64,000 bases of DNA from Zygnema cylindricum (lineage: Eukaryota > Streptophyta > Zygnematophyceae > Zygnematales > Zygnemataceae): positions 1-64,000 of the forward strand of contig JBBHKE010001487.1 of the NCBI GenBank assembly GCA_037447655.1, given 5' to 3'. Position 1 is the first letter of the stretch, and each line of letters begins with the position of its first letter. The position numbers were made by a program, and so were the translations under genes. The notes beneath the pieces are model-generated. The model ran no database searches, had not been told where the DNA came from, and saw only the letters and a program-made list of their open reading frames with translations. This document shows positions 12,289 through 23,500 of the stretch, one piece after another.

Positions 12289-13804
12289 CGCAAATATTCC
12301 CGTGTTCTTAATTTGTTGTTTCTGCAATTTGTTGTTTCATTTTCTTCAATTTGCTGTTTCTTTAATTTGTTGTTTATGCAATTTGTTGTTTCATTTTCTT
12401 CAATTTGCTGTTTCTTTAATTTGCTGTTCCTGCAATTTGTTGTTCTTCAATTTGTTGCTTTTCCAATTTGCTTATTTCTTTTCAATTTTCTTTATTGCTG
12501 GTTTAATCGTTTTTTCCGTTCGGTTTATGGTTAAATTGTTGGTGTTTTATAATACTTGTTTGTTTCATTCCAGTTATTGTTCGGTTATTGTTGAGATTGT
12601 TGGGTCTGAGATTGCTGAATTATCCGGTATAGTTTTATCTTCTTTCTTCCTACCGGATTAACTCACTCAAAACACTAGCAAACTTAAAACATTAAAACTT
12701 AAAAAAAAAAAAACCTCTAAAAATATATATATATTAGGTTGCACGAATTATCACGAAAATTATAATTGCTTTATAGTTGGGCAGAGCGTGGCATAGTGCT
12801 GATACGCGTGCCCTAACAGGCTACTAACTAAGTTGGTCATTGAGCTGTGGTGTTTCCCGACAATCTGGAATTGGAGAGGGATTGGAGCTCGCAGTACCAT
12901 ACTTGGTGCTATCGCTCTAAGGTGAGTATTCGGCTCCTTGTGGGTGCAGGCGCGAAGTAGGTAGTAAGTGCAATCGTTTAGAGGGATTATCGTCAACCGA
13001 AGGCTGTGCCTTCTGTTTGTATAGAGCATTTGTCGCATTTTCTTAGATCTGACCGTGATTGGTCTTGGATAGCGGCTTCTTGATTTTTTACATCTGGCCT
13101 TGTTGGCCCTGATAGTTTCCTGCTTTTCTTTACATCTGGCCTTGGTGGCCCTGATAGTTTCCTGCTTTTATTAGATCTGGCCACAAGTGGCCCTGAATAG
13201 GTGACATGTTTTCTTTTTGGTGTGGTTTGCAGTGAATTCTTGAGGTCTGCCTAAATCTGGCTGTGAACGGCCTTGTTAGGGGGGGGTTCTCAATTAGACT
13301 AACCCTGGTGATTCAGAATAGGCCGAATCGTGGGGGTGGTGTCTGTTTGCTTGAATTGATATAGTCCTTGTGTGGTTGATTGGTAGATCTGGCAGTGGGC
13401 ATCTGCACACTGACCTTGATTAGTGTGTTTCATATAGTTGCATCCGGATAGGCCGATTGACTGGTTACATGCCAACGGACTGGAATAATTTACAGTTTCC
13501 GGCCGGTACCACTAGAAGCTCGAGTTAATACCGTGGACCGGCTAGGGATTCCATTCCTGTCGGATCCTCGCAGTTACAGTCTCCCTATCATACTGATCAA
13601 TCTCAGCTTACAGGTTCACCCACATCCAGATCTGGTATCTCTCCTAGAGATAGAACTGCATCATCTGTTTCGTCGTCTTCTTCCCACAATTGGGGGGAAG
13701 ATTCTGACATAGGCTCCCTTGATATCCGGGATTTGAACTTACCGCCCTCACTTTTTCCGTTGGGCGGAACTATACACACTAACTCGGGTTCCTTTAGCGT
13801 GGAC
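12289..13804 (+). other. 5' leader of the gypsy element with tandem repeats
   Basis: This long leader lies between the LTR-like arm and gag. It holds a 54-bp tandem repeat (about 12308-12417) made of TTTGTTGTTT/CAATTT words. Three copies of a ~42-bp unit containing CATCTGGCCTTG follow (13090-13200). The gag frame is open from 13529 (after a TAA at 13526) but has no ATG until 13805, so translation could begin upstream at a non-AUG codon. Confidence 0.65.
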
Positions 13805-15013
13805 ATGGCCTCGTCCATGGACACCGGAGGAGGTAAAAATCAGTTTTGTTTTTCGGGTCTCAAGGATACTATGTCCTTGTCACATTTTCGCATGCTTTTT
13901 GATACTGAGATGCGCGATCTCGCATTCCGGTATCAAGATCGTTATGATTTGCGTGTAGCTTTTTCTTTGCTGGGACGATACCTAAGGGGATCTGCCCTAT
14001 CTCTCTATACTCGGAAATATGCAGCAATTTGTGCTATGACTGAGATGGCACCCGCCTATCCCGGCTCGCCAGCCATAACTGGCAGCCCGGAAATTCCTTT
14101 CCAAGCTGCAGTTCCCGCAGTTTATGACCCTACCGGTATTGAAATTTCACCCGAAATACCTGAGATTCCTCATCAATTCGCGGTGGCGGCTCGGGCAGCA
14201 ATTCCTGCTCGAGCAGCCATGCTGGTTCCCTTACAAGATCCGGTTTCGTTTGTTTTTAGTTTGTTACAGGAAGAGTACAGAATGCAGAATCCTGACCAAG
14301 TCAAAGAACTAATGAATTTCGAACGCAGACTGGGTGAAACTGCCCCGGCATTGCGAGCACGTATGGAAACCTTACGTGAAGCCCTGCCTGACCTAATGTC
14401 AGATGCAGAGGCAGTACAGAAATTTGTGGGACAATTTCCCACTCAATCCCGTCGATTCATTCAAAGTCATCTAACTGAAGCATATGGTCTGAAATTCACT
14501 TTCGAGCAGGCTGCGGAATATGCCGTAAGGTATGAAATGCAGACCAGCTGGTGGGACGCTCACGAGCGGCCTAAGCCGTCTCGTAGGGATCATCCAAATC
14601 CAAATCCAAATCCAAATCCTAACCCGCGCCCATGGCCAAACCCCAGACCTCCAAGGGTCCCGGCCATGGGATCTCTCCCAACAACCCCCGGGGTGCGTAT
14701 TTGCTTCCGGTGCGGTAACACTGGTCACGACGCACGCACCTGTCCAGATAAGACAGCCACGTGTACTCACTGTAACCAAACAAGTCATTACATTTACAGA
14801 TGTCATATTAAAAACCCCGATTTCAGTTATCAGAATCAAATCAAAAATGGCGGTATACCTACCCGCTCGGCAAAATTGGTCACTCCACCTAAAGAGGTTG
14901 AGAAAGACACACCTCCTAAAATCAGCAGGAGGGATCGAGATAAAGCTGAGATGCAGGCTACCGTGGCGGCCATGATGAAGGAGCTGTTTGCTGCCCTCAT
15001 GGCGCAGGTCTAA
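13805..15013 (+). CDS. Gypsy gag polyprotein
   Basis: An intact frame of ~402 residues from the first ATG at 13805. The N-terminal half contains a retrotransposon capsid-like region. An alanine/proline-rich insert separates the two capsid segments. A (NP)n run encoded near 14600 precedes two consecutive zinc knuckles, CFRCGNTGHDARTC and CTHCNQTSHYIYRC, which would bind the genomic RNA. The tail is lysine-rich and ends in a TAA at 15011. The pol frame lies +1 relative to gag and overlaps its last ~26 bases, so pol would need a +1 frameshift or reinitiation. Gag forms the virus-like particle in which reverse transcription occurs. The frame shows no stops, suggesting a fairly recent copy. Confidence 0.88.
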   Translation: MASSMDTGGGKNQFCFSGLKDTMSLSHFRMLFDTEMRDLAFRYQDRYDLRVAFSLLGRYLRGSALSLYTRKYAAICAMTEMAPAYPGSPAITGSPEIPFQAAVPAVYDPTGIEISPEIPEIPHQFAVAARAAIPARAAMLVPLQDPVSFVFSLLQEEYRMQNPDQVKELMNFERRLGETAPALRARMETLREALPDLMSDAEAVQKFVGQFPTQSRRFIQSHLTEAYGLKFTFEQAAEYAVRYEMQTSWWDAHERPKPSRRDHPNPNPNPNPNPRPWPNPRPPRVPAMGSLPTTPGVRICFRCGNTGHDARTCPDKTATCTHCNQTSHYIYRCHIKNPDFSYQNQIKNGGIPTRSAKLVTPPKEVEKDTPPKISRRDRDKAEMQATVAAMMKELFAALMAQV

Positions 15014-15875
15014 ACCGCAATTATCTGGAATGGCTCGAACCGTGGTTCACATGCCCTCTTTTGCGGGTCGATCTCTACGAGAGTCCACTGTTCAACAGCG
15101 GGCAACTCAATTTAAAGGGACTCCCGATCATAACCGTGAGTCCAAGTCCATTAACACCCGTATTCCATTATCTTTTGCTAAAGAACCACTCTCGCCTATT
15201 CCGGAAACCGCCTCCAGCATCACAGCTGAGGCACTAACAATCGTAGAGAAGAGTATCCAAGACTCCTACAAGGTCAAAGAACGGTTATCCATACTGTCCA
15301 CCATGCTTCCGGATCTGGTGCGCGACACAAAATCTGCGGATCTAACTCAATCTGCACATGCATTACGGGCCCTTCAGAATAATCGAAACTCTCTCTCTCT
15401 TCAAGCAATTACCCTTGAAGAACGTGCCAGTCTTACACCTCACATAAGTTTTTTGGATAACAAGCTAGGGGTATTCACAGTCAATGGGGTCGCTCCGGCG
15501 TTACCTCTCATGGACACCGGGGCCAAACCAATTATCCTCGGTTCAAATTTTGCCATCAAAATAGGTCTTACAGCAGATAAGTTAGAACCCACTACCACAC
15601 GTCTATTGACTTCCGCAGGTACCACAGAGCCAGTCCTCGGTATTACGATAGAACCAGTCTGTTTTCAGTTCCAAGGTCAGTCGGAGACAGATTTCGCAAA
15701 AATATATGCCCACGCCTTGGTCACCAAGTGCAGTGATTATGAATGCCTTGTAGGCCAAGACGTCATTTTTCGCGTAGGGGGGGGGGTTGATATGCATGAT
15801 TAGACATTTTCGTACAGACCTAACAATTTTCCGGAACGAAAAATTTGCTTACCTCTTATCTCGGCCCGGCAACCC
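14988..15875 (+). pseudogene. Gypsy pol: N-terminal part and aspartic protease
   Basis: The pol frame opens within the end of gag; its first ATG is at about 15030. The retropepsin-like active site LMDTGAKPIILG lies near 15510-15545, followed by the protease core to CLVGQDVIF near 15770. A run of ten G bases precedes a TAG at 15801. Past that stop the same frame continues without a shift into the methyltransferase segment, so the stop looks like a point mutation in a once-continuous polyprotein. The protease would cleave Gag and Pol. Confidence 0.85.
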
Positions 15876-17050
15876 ATGCCTACTACGGCCCATTCGGCGC
15901 TGATCTTACACGCCTATGCCGCAGTTAGCATAGGAGCGGACATTCTTGAATCTCTAACAGCGGAAGAAATCTCATTAAACTCTCCGGGAATACCTGAATT
16001 ATTTAGTACACTCGGATTCATCATAGACTCTTCGGATTTTGACCGACTTTATAAATTTACTATTCCAATTCCTTTATCTAGTATTCCGGATCCACCCTCC
16101 ATTACGATGGATCCATTCGGATTCTTGCCCATTAAATGGAAACCAATCAATTTACAGCCTCACCAAAACGGTCTCGTTATCTTAGACCTTTTCGCAGGAA
16201 TAGGGACTTCACTTCTCTCTTGTCTTCGGAACGGTCTTTCAATAAAGCATTACTATTCTGTCGATATTGACCCCTTGGCTAGACGCGTCTAGTTGCATCA
16301 CTGTCAGATCTTGCACGAACAGTATCCTCATCTCTTACCCCAGTCAGCGTTTCACAATATGCATTCGGCTTTGCCACAGGATATCCGGCTAATAGGAAAT
16401 CATCACTGAATGGAATTGGAACCAATTGATCTCTTTTTTGCCGGATGGGAATGTCAGGGTATGTCTAGGGTCGGGAAAGGTTTAGGTCTCGCAAATCCGC
16501 GTACTAAGCTGTTCTTCGAGGTGGTTCGTCTGATCCACTTCTTCCAAAAACTGGATCGTCCTTTCGGATACATCTTGGAAAATATCGCGGCTTATAATGA
16601 TCCTCGACCCAGGGTTCTCGCAGATTACAGACGCATCGAATCATTGATCGGACCACCGTTGATTATCGATGCCGCACGCCACGGTTCGCTGGCCCACCGG
16701 GTTCGTTCCAAGTGGACAAACCTGGTGGACATGGGTCGGCTCCGAGAAGCTAACCTCGCTGTCCGACCACCTAACCTTTCCATTCAGGAGGCACTTCTTC
16801 CATTTCATAAGGTCCAGACATGTATACAGACAGACTATCCTCCTGCATTTGGTCTTAACATTCCGGGCCAGCCACTACGTGCACTGCCTACACTAGTTGC
16901 ATATCCACACTCTCACGCATACTCACATAATGGACCGGGCATGCTTCAGAATACCCATACAGGCAGCTTAGAAGAACCCACTGCTGCAGAACGAGAACAT
17001 CTTTTACATTTCATTCCAGGCACTACTGCCGCTCGGGACTCATCGAGCGG
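15876..17050 (+). pseudogene. Retrotransposon-encoded cytosine-5 DNA methyltransferase domain
   Basis: In the pol frame, between protease and RT, the C5-methyltransferase motifs appear in canonical order. Motif I, which binds S-adenosylmethionine, is LDLFAGIGTSL near 16181, followed by SVDIDPLARR. Motif IV is GWECQGMSRVGKG, with the catalytic cysteine codon at 16452. Motif VI is YILENIAAY near 16575 and motif VIII is HRVRSKWTNL near 16694. A motif IX/X-like end follows (LPTLVAYPHSHAY, then EEPTAAEREHLL near 16970). The order I-IV-VI-VIII-X excludes the rearranged plant DRM type and fits the DNMT3/DNMT1-type fold; no known targeting domain is visible. Two in-frame stops (TAG 16290, TGA 16407) disable this copy. 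Such enzymes in retrotransposons are reported from charophytes and dinoflagellates and are thought to methylate the element's own DNA. Confidence 0.87.
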
Positions 17051-19643
17051 CAGCGCTGCACATTACTTGGTCGAGTCATGGATCCGCAATCATTGTCATT
17101 TGTCTTGGGCATGGGGTTTGCAGCTGGTCGATACGCACAGAACAATCCTTCTCAATCAGCTGGGGGGGGGGCATACACCATTTAAACATACAACATCTAA
17201 GTCCGCACCTTCTCTCCAGGGAACAACTTTTCAGCTCTCCCTCTTTCCTACCACTGCCAAGTCGGACACAGCTCACACTATTTATGATTTTTTGGTCCCT
17301 AGTCATATGGGTTGGTCCCTCCTTGCATACACAGCCGCTAGGTCTCAGGCACCGGCCCAAGTTTCCCCACACTGGACAGCTGCATTTCCGTCTAGAAGTT
17401 GGCATCACGCAGTAAACTGTTTGCATCAACTTCCAGTCGAGTACGAGTTGGGTCACTCCTTGATAGCAGATGAACAGCTAGCAATTGCACAAGCCATGGA
17501 AGCCATGACCATTAACACGCCTGAGAAACCGACATGGAAATTCGGATCTGGACTAACAAAAACTGAACACGAATTGTTGGATGGAGCCATTAACCGACAT
17601 AGAGACGCGTTCGCTTTCTCTATGAAAGACGTAGGTCGACACACCACTTACAGAATGTCCATTGACCTCGAAGATGACAGACCCATATTCAAGCCCAAAC
17701 ATCGTCTATCCGAAACTGAATGGGAATCCGTGGACAAAAGATGTGCAGAATTAGAAGAGGCAGGTCTGATTTATAGGTCCGATTCCACTTTCGCGGCGCC
17801 CACCGTTATGCCTCGTAAAAAAGACGCGGAGGGGAATTTTACAGAACGTCGTATGTGTGGGGACTATCGAGAACTAAACTCACGAACGATCCAGGACCGA
17901 CATCCAATGCCGTTGGCAGAGGACATTTTTGATCAGGTCGGAGGAGCTAAATATTTTAGTATCCTAGATGTGCGACAGGGGTTTAACCGAATCGAGATAG
18001 AGGAAAAGGACCGACACAAGACCGCATTTTGGGGTAGTGACGGACGTTGGGAATGGGCGGTTATGCCTTTCGGACTGAAAAATGCACCGGCAGTATTTCA
18101 GAAGGTCATGGACTCAGTCTTGGGGGGATGTAAGTTTGCTCGTTGCTATATCGCTTCGGCTACTATAGAGGAACATGCAGTCCATATAGAGTGGGTGTTG
18201 AAGGAATTAAAAAAAGTAGGACTTAAATGTCATCCCGCCAAATGTACCTTCGGGGCCGAAAGGGTCCCATACCTCGGGCATTTTATCTCATCCGAGGGAA
18301 TTACTCCATTAGAGGTCAAAGTGGAAGCCATTAGTAAACTACCAACCCCAACTGATCTGACCAGTCTGCGGGCATTTCTCGGATTGGCTAATTATTACCG
18401 TAGGTTTGTCCCCAGTTTCAGTACACTCGCATCTCCACTGAATGAACTTTTAAAGAAATCGGTTCCGTTCTCTTGGGGACCAACTCAGATAGAAGCTTTC
18501 CAAGGATTAAAAGACGCACTGTCCACTGCTCCCATTCTCCGTCCTCCAAATCATAAATTACCTTTTTGCCTACAGACTGTTTTTGGTAAGCCCAGTATTG
18601 CTGCTATCCTAACTCAACGCGAACTCACAGGTGAGGAATATGTGGTGGCTGACGCCAGTAGAAGCAACAATCAAGCGGAATCAAATTACAGTAGTTACGA
18701 GGGCGAATGCCTCGCCGCAGTGTGGGGTATTGTGCATTTCCGACATTATCTCTATGGCAAGCCTTTTACCCTTCTTACTGACCATCAACCATTGCATTGG
18801 CTCATGACCAATGACAAGCTATCTAGCAAATTAGCCCATTGGGCTCTTATTTTACAGGAATATGATATGGAAATAATTCATCGACCCGGGCTCCTCAGCT
18901 TGAATGCCGACGGGCTCTCCAGGAATCCTTTGCCCAACTCCATTGACAATGGTGTACGACAGGATTTTGATGGCGAAACAGTTGCCTCCCTATCGGCCGG
19001 AGCGCATCTGATTTACAGTTTTGCGGCTCCTACATATCACAAAACCGAACACGATCCATGGAGGGACAGCGTTTTGATCCTATTTCTATCCACTCAGTCT
19101 TTCCGAGCGAGCACCCTACCAGGAGAAGAGGAGCGCGTGCGGAAGAGAGCCCAAAGCTACTTGTGGATGGGGGGCTCACTTATCCGTCTTCTCGCCGATG
19201 GAAGTCATCGGCATGTTCCTCGCCCGACGGAACGACTATCACTTATCAACCAGATTCATACTGAACTTGGACACTATGGCACCAAACGGACGTTGAGCTT
19301 GGTACAGGCACGGTATTGGTGGTTAGGCATGCAGACTGATGTGGCGGCTGTGTTGCAAGAATGCAGCACATGTGACCGGCTACGAACCTCGTTTTCTAAT
19401 CGGCAAACCACCCTTCAACCCTTGCCCATTCGAGGGCTCTTCTACAGATGGTCGTGTGACTTGGCAGGTCCCTTACCAATTTCTCGAAGGGGCAAACAGT
19501 ACATTATGATTATGATCGAAAATTTCAGCAAATGGGTGGAAGTGGTGGCTCTCCCGCAGAAAACCGCTAAACTCACCACCGCGGCCTTCAAGGAGAATGT
19601 GCTTCTCTGATACGGGGCCCCTGCAGAAGTACTTACTGACCAA
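17051..19643 (+). pseudogene. Gypsy pol: reverse transcriptase, RNase H and truncated integrase
   Basis: One open frame runs from 16410 (within the methyltransferase) to 19610. The RT spans about 17670-18460 with RRMCGDYRELNSRT, FSILDVRQGFNRIEI and GLKNAPAVFQKVMD. Where the YxDD box should be, the protein reads CYIASATIEEH: about five residues including both catalytic aspartates are lost in frame near 18152. RNase H (about 18545-18950) has ECLAAVWGIVHFRHYL and LLTDHQPLHW. An integrase zinc-binding HHCC region lies near 19250-19385 (HTELGHYGTKRT, CSTCDRL) and the core starts with WSCDLAGPLP and IENFSKWVE. A TGA at 19608 precedes the remnant PAEVLTDQ, where the frame stops against the inverted arm at 19644. 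The third catalytic residue of integrase and the 3' LTR are missing. Confidence 0.9.
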
Positions 19644-20597
19644 ACAGTAGCCACTAGGCCCTGAAGTCTTTCAAATATACCCTACAGGAGTCCAACCAGC
19701 TGTGGAAAACCCTGCCGGAACTGGACGTAGGAGCCGAGATAGCCGGTTCTCACAAAGCCAGACAAGCCAGGAACTTAACCGCCACAGCCCACGTTCTGAC
19801 AACAAGATAGCAAGATCGAACCAGATTCACCCAACGCAAGTCTCACTCCAAAGCAAGAAAACAACAATATGGAAGGAAACCTTGCAGGCTGGCGTGCGCC
19901 GGTATATTAGGTAAGGTCTTTGGTACAAGAGAGAAAATATGGAGAATAGGACTCAGAGATACTCCTTAGCCTGAACTATGGATCTGCGAGCAAACCCTAA
20001 CTCAAACTAGCCTGTCAGTAGATATCCAGAATCAAAACCTAAGTGTTTCAGAGTTCGGCAAATTCCTAGGGAAAAAACTCTGTCAGAAAACGACAACGCT
20101 CCAATGTTGGATTCCCGTGTTCTTAATTTGCAAAACTGTTCTAGCATGCCATTTGGCATTTATCCTATGCTGGTACTAGCCGTAGAGCTACACTAATTTC
20201 TATGTGTCTTTGAGCGTGCAGGTTTCTATGTTTAAACGCTGCTAGTTTCTAGAGACGGCCGCTGCGTGGCCGCCTCGGGATGCCTTACATCTACACCTCG
20301 AGGATGAAAACCCTCCCTAAACTAAACAAACATAAATGCATGAACCTCCGAGGGTCCATGACTTTGGCATCTGTCAGGTTCGGAGCCGTTGGGTTCCTAA
20401 CATCTGACGCTGTACCGCGGTTCGATTCCATGTAAGTTCCGGATCGCGTTCCCTGTGTGCCGTACACTAGCAGATAATCTGGTCACAGTCTTGTCCGTAC
20501 TTCGCGCCGTGAGCTCCCGTACAGACCTGTTACATCACATAGGAATAATTATTATGGGTCGGCCCAATAATATCCGCCGACGCCTTACGGCATGACA
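19644..20597 (-). repeat. Right arm of the ~953-bp inverted repeat
   Basis: This is the reverse complement of 11336-12288, ending CGGCATGACA. It replaces the remainder of the integrase and the normal direct 3' LTR. Its outer end directly abuts the minus-strand gypsy remnant inside that element's RNase H region. The bases flanking the two arms do not form a direct repeat. A normal LTR retrotransposon has direct repeats, so this orientation implies rearrangement. Confidence 0.85.
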
Positions 20598-23500
20598 GTG
20601 TTCATCTTGCCAGGTATATATTCAATAGCAAGTTCTGGCCCGAAGGTCTGAAGAAACGTCATCTATCGCACCTGTTTCTTTGACAACTTCGGTTGTGTTT
20701 GAAGATACTATAGGGCGTGGTGATCGGTGATTATCGTGATCCGCTTCCTTTGAACGTAACGCTTCAAAAAATCCAGCGCATTAATAATTGCGATTCTCCT
20801 TTTCATGGGTGGCCCAGTAAAGTTCCGCTGCCTTTAGTTTCCAACTGTCGTAGGCAATGGGTTGAAGGCCTTTCCCTTAATCTTGCATATGGATCGCTCC
20901 AATAGCCGTATCGCCAACGTCGGTGATTATCGTCCAAGGTAACTCCGGGTCAAGGACAGCTAACACAGGGTCGGTAACCAACCACTCCTTCAGCGTGTGA
21001 AACGTTGCCTCTTGCGCCGTTTTCCACTCGTAGGGCATGTCATTCTTGAGTAAGTCCGTTAGTGGTGCAGCACTTTTTGTGAAACCTTCGACAAAACGGC
21101 AATAATAGGAGCATAGTCCCAAAAAGCTCCGCAACTCCGTAATGTTCGTTGGCTGCGGCCACTCGTTCACTGCCCTGGTTTTATTCGGATCCACTGCGAT
21201 CCCGTCCTGGCTCACCAAATGACCCAAAAACTCAATTTTCCCTTTCAAAAAGTCACACTTACTCCTTTTTGCGTACAACTTGTTCTTCCGAAAGACTTTT
21301 TGGACCATATGTAGATGCTCCAGATGATCCTCCAATGTTCGGCTATACACCAAGATGTCATCAAGAAAGACAATTACAAACGCGTCCAAATATTTCTGAA
21401 AGATAAAATTCATCAAGTGCATAAAGGTTGCCGGTGCGTTGGTAAATCTAAACGGCATAACCCGAAATTGGAAATGACCATATCGAGTCCGAAATGCTGT
21501 CTTTTCCACATCTTCCCCGGCAATTTTGACTTGGTGATAACCGCTTCGCAGGTCTATTTTTGAAAATTATTTAGCACCTCGTAATCGATTTGACAATTCG
21601 TCTATCCTCAATAGAGGGTACCCATTTTTCAGTGTTAACCAGTTTAGCGCTTTGTATTCCACACACATACAAAAACCTCCATCCTACTTATTTACGAAGA
21701 GAACGGGGGCTCCGTAAGCTGACTTGCTCGGTTCAATTGCTTCGGCTTCGACCAACTCCGCTAGTTGCTTTTTGAATTCGTCCAATTTGGTGTAACTCAT
21801 TTTCTACATTTGATTAGCCAGGTGTACAGCTCCGGGAACAAGCTCTATCTTGTGGTCCACTTCCCGCTTCAGAGGTAAGCCATCTGGGAGCTTCGAGGGA
21901 AAGACATCTACATACTCCTCAAGAAGTTTTGTCACGACTTCTGGGGCCTCTTCGGAAGTCTTTCTGGAGTCGTCACTTTCTTTTGAGTCGAAGTCGGGGT
22001 CTTTCTTACTCCATTCCTTCGGAATTCCCTCCTTCACCTCCTCCAGAGGCTGGACGACCGCCATACTAATTATTTCCACTTTCTTGAGTGCCCTCTTTAG
22101 CGTAAGGCCGAAAGCAAGCGTCCCTCTTTCGGTCTCTTACCAGTCGATCCCGCTTTTTCCTCAAACTCTTCTTCACCTTTCCTCACTCTCATGTCGCCAC
22201 TTCTCCAATCGATTGTTGGATTCCATTTTTGAAGCCACAGCTTCCCTAAGATTACCTCATGGTCTCGAAGAGGTAATACATGAAGAGTGTCATGCCATTG
22301 GAACTTGCCTATCCCAACACGTAATCTCGGCGTATGATGAGTAAAGGATAGGGAACTCCCGTCGGCCAATTGGACCGATTGACGATCCTTTAGCACCACG
22401 AGAGGAAGCTTCAACCTTTTCACCGTCACTTTGTTGATGATATTCCCAGATGCAACAGAGTCCACCATGAAGCTAGCTGCGCTCACTCCGATTCGACCTT
22501 TGAATATTAATGGATCTCCTCCATCACCGGCTAACTTCATGACGTTTAGTTTGCCCTTCTTAAGACCTTTCCTTTTTGGGCATTCTTGTGTCATATGGTC
22601 TGGGGAACCATACTGGAAACATAAATCGTTTTGCCTCCTCCGTTGGAGCTCCTCGGAGGACAAGTCATTGGTCTTGGCCTTGGTGGTCTTCTTCTTCTTC
22701 CGAACCACATTTACGACTTCCTTATCCCCGTCAATTGCTCCGAGCTCCATGGGGGTTGGACCATTGTCTCGTTGACCTCCTCCGCCATTGTTCAACCCAT
22801 ATTGATAAGGTCTACGGAAGGTGAAGTCCACCGAATCGGTCCGTTTTGCAAACTGAATGATGGCCGAGAGACTAGGGGTCGTACTTTCTCGAGCAAGCCA
22901 TTGCTCCACATCCCTTCGAATGGATAACTTAAGCCCCTTCACGTAGCGATCCACGGCTTCATCCTTCGTCATGGTGGGTATTTTGGACTTTGCACTCCAA
23001 GAACCACTGCGTATACTCCAACACCGAGGTTTGTTGCCTCAAAACTGCGATCTTATCCCTTGCAGCCTTAACCGTGTTAACGCGTTGCCAAGAGTCACGG
23101 AGTAGTTAAATAAATAGAGTCCAAACCGTCGGTATCTCATCATTTTCCACCAGTGTCCTCCACCATGCTCCCGCTGCCCCTTTAAGAAGACCACCTATGT
23201 AGTGAATCTTCTCTCGATCTGATAGGCTAGGAAATTTTTTGAGATAGTTCGCAACGGAGAACATCCACGCGTCAAGGTTTTTGTTCCTGGCCGGGTCAAA
23301 CTCGTCGGGAAGCCTTAACTTTGTTCTCCTTAAGTCTCTCTCCATGCCTCCATGAGGTCGTTCACCAAGACGAGCTTCCAAGGTTACGACGGTGTTCCTC
23401 AGTTGAGCATTTTGTAATCTCACGCCTTATAACTCCCGGAGAACTTGCGCTAACATTTCCGTGGTGGATGTTGTTTTTGAAAAGTTGGTTTCGTGCGTAC
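20598..23500 (-). pseudogene. Decayed minus-strand Ty3/gypsy gag-pol (second family)
   Basis: Read leftward, gag begins near 23450 and includes KLRLPDEFDPARNKNLDAW. The next part (22972-22097) has a zinc knuckle with one cysteine lost (CFQYGSPDHMTQEC) and a protease whose active site has decayed to DSVASGN. RT follows from about 22079 and retains FLDDILVYS near 21370, plus [14 protein letters not shown]. RNase H remnants (LQPIAYDS, then YIPGKMN) continue to 20598, where the inverted arm begins. Several stops and frameshifts interrupt it. Its sequence differs clearly from the DNMT-bearing family, so it is an independent, older element. Confidence 0.87.

Noticed and set aside
12167-12661. 164-codon frame with repeating ICCFCNLLF units
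   Set aside because: It translates a 54-bp tandem repeat in the gypsy leader; composition and position give no support for a protein.
14471-14839. Minus-strand frame opposite gag
   Set aside because: It is a shadow of the gag coding sequence, open because of the NP repeat composition.
11336-20597. The 953-bp repeats as an ordinary pair of LTRs
   Set aside because: They are in opposite orientation, extend past a plausible LTR into leader sequence, and lack a shared target-site duplication.
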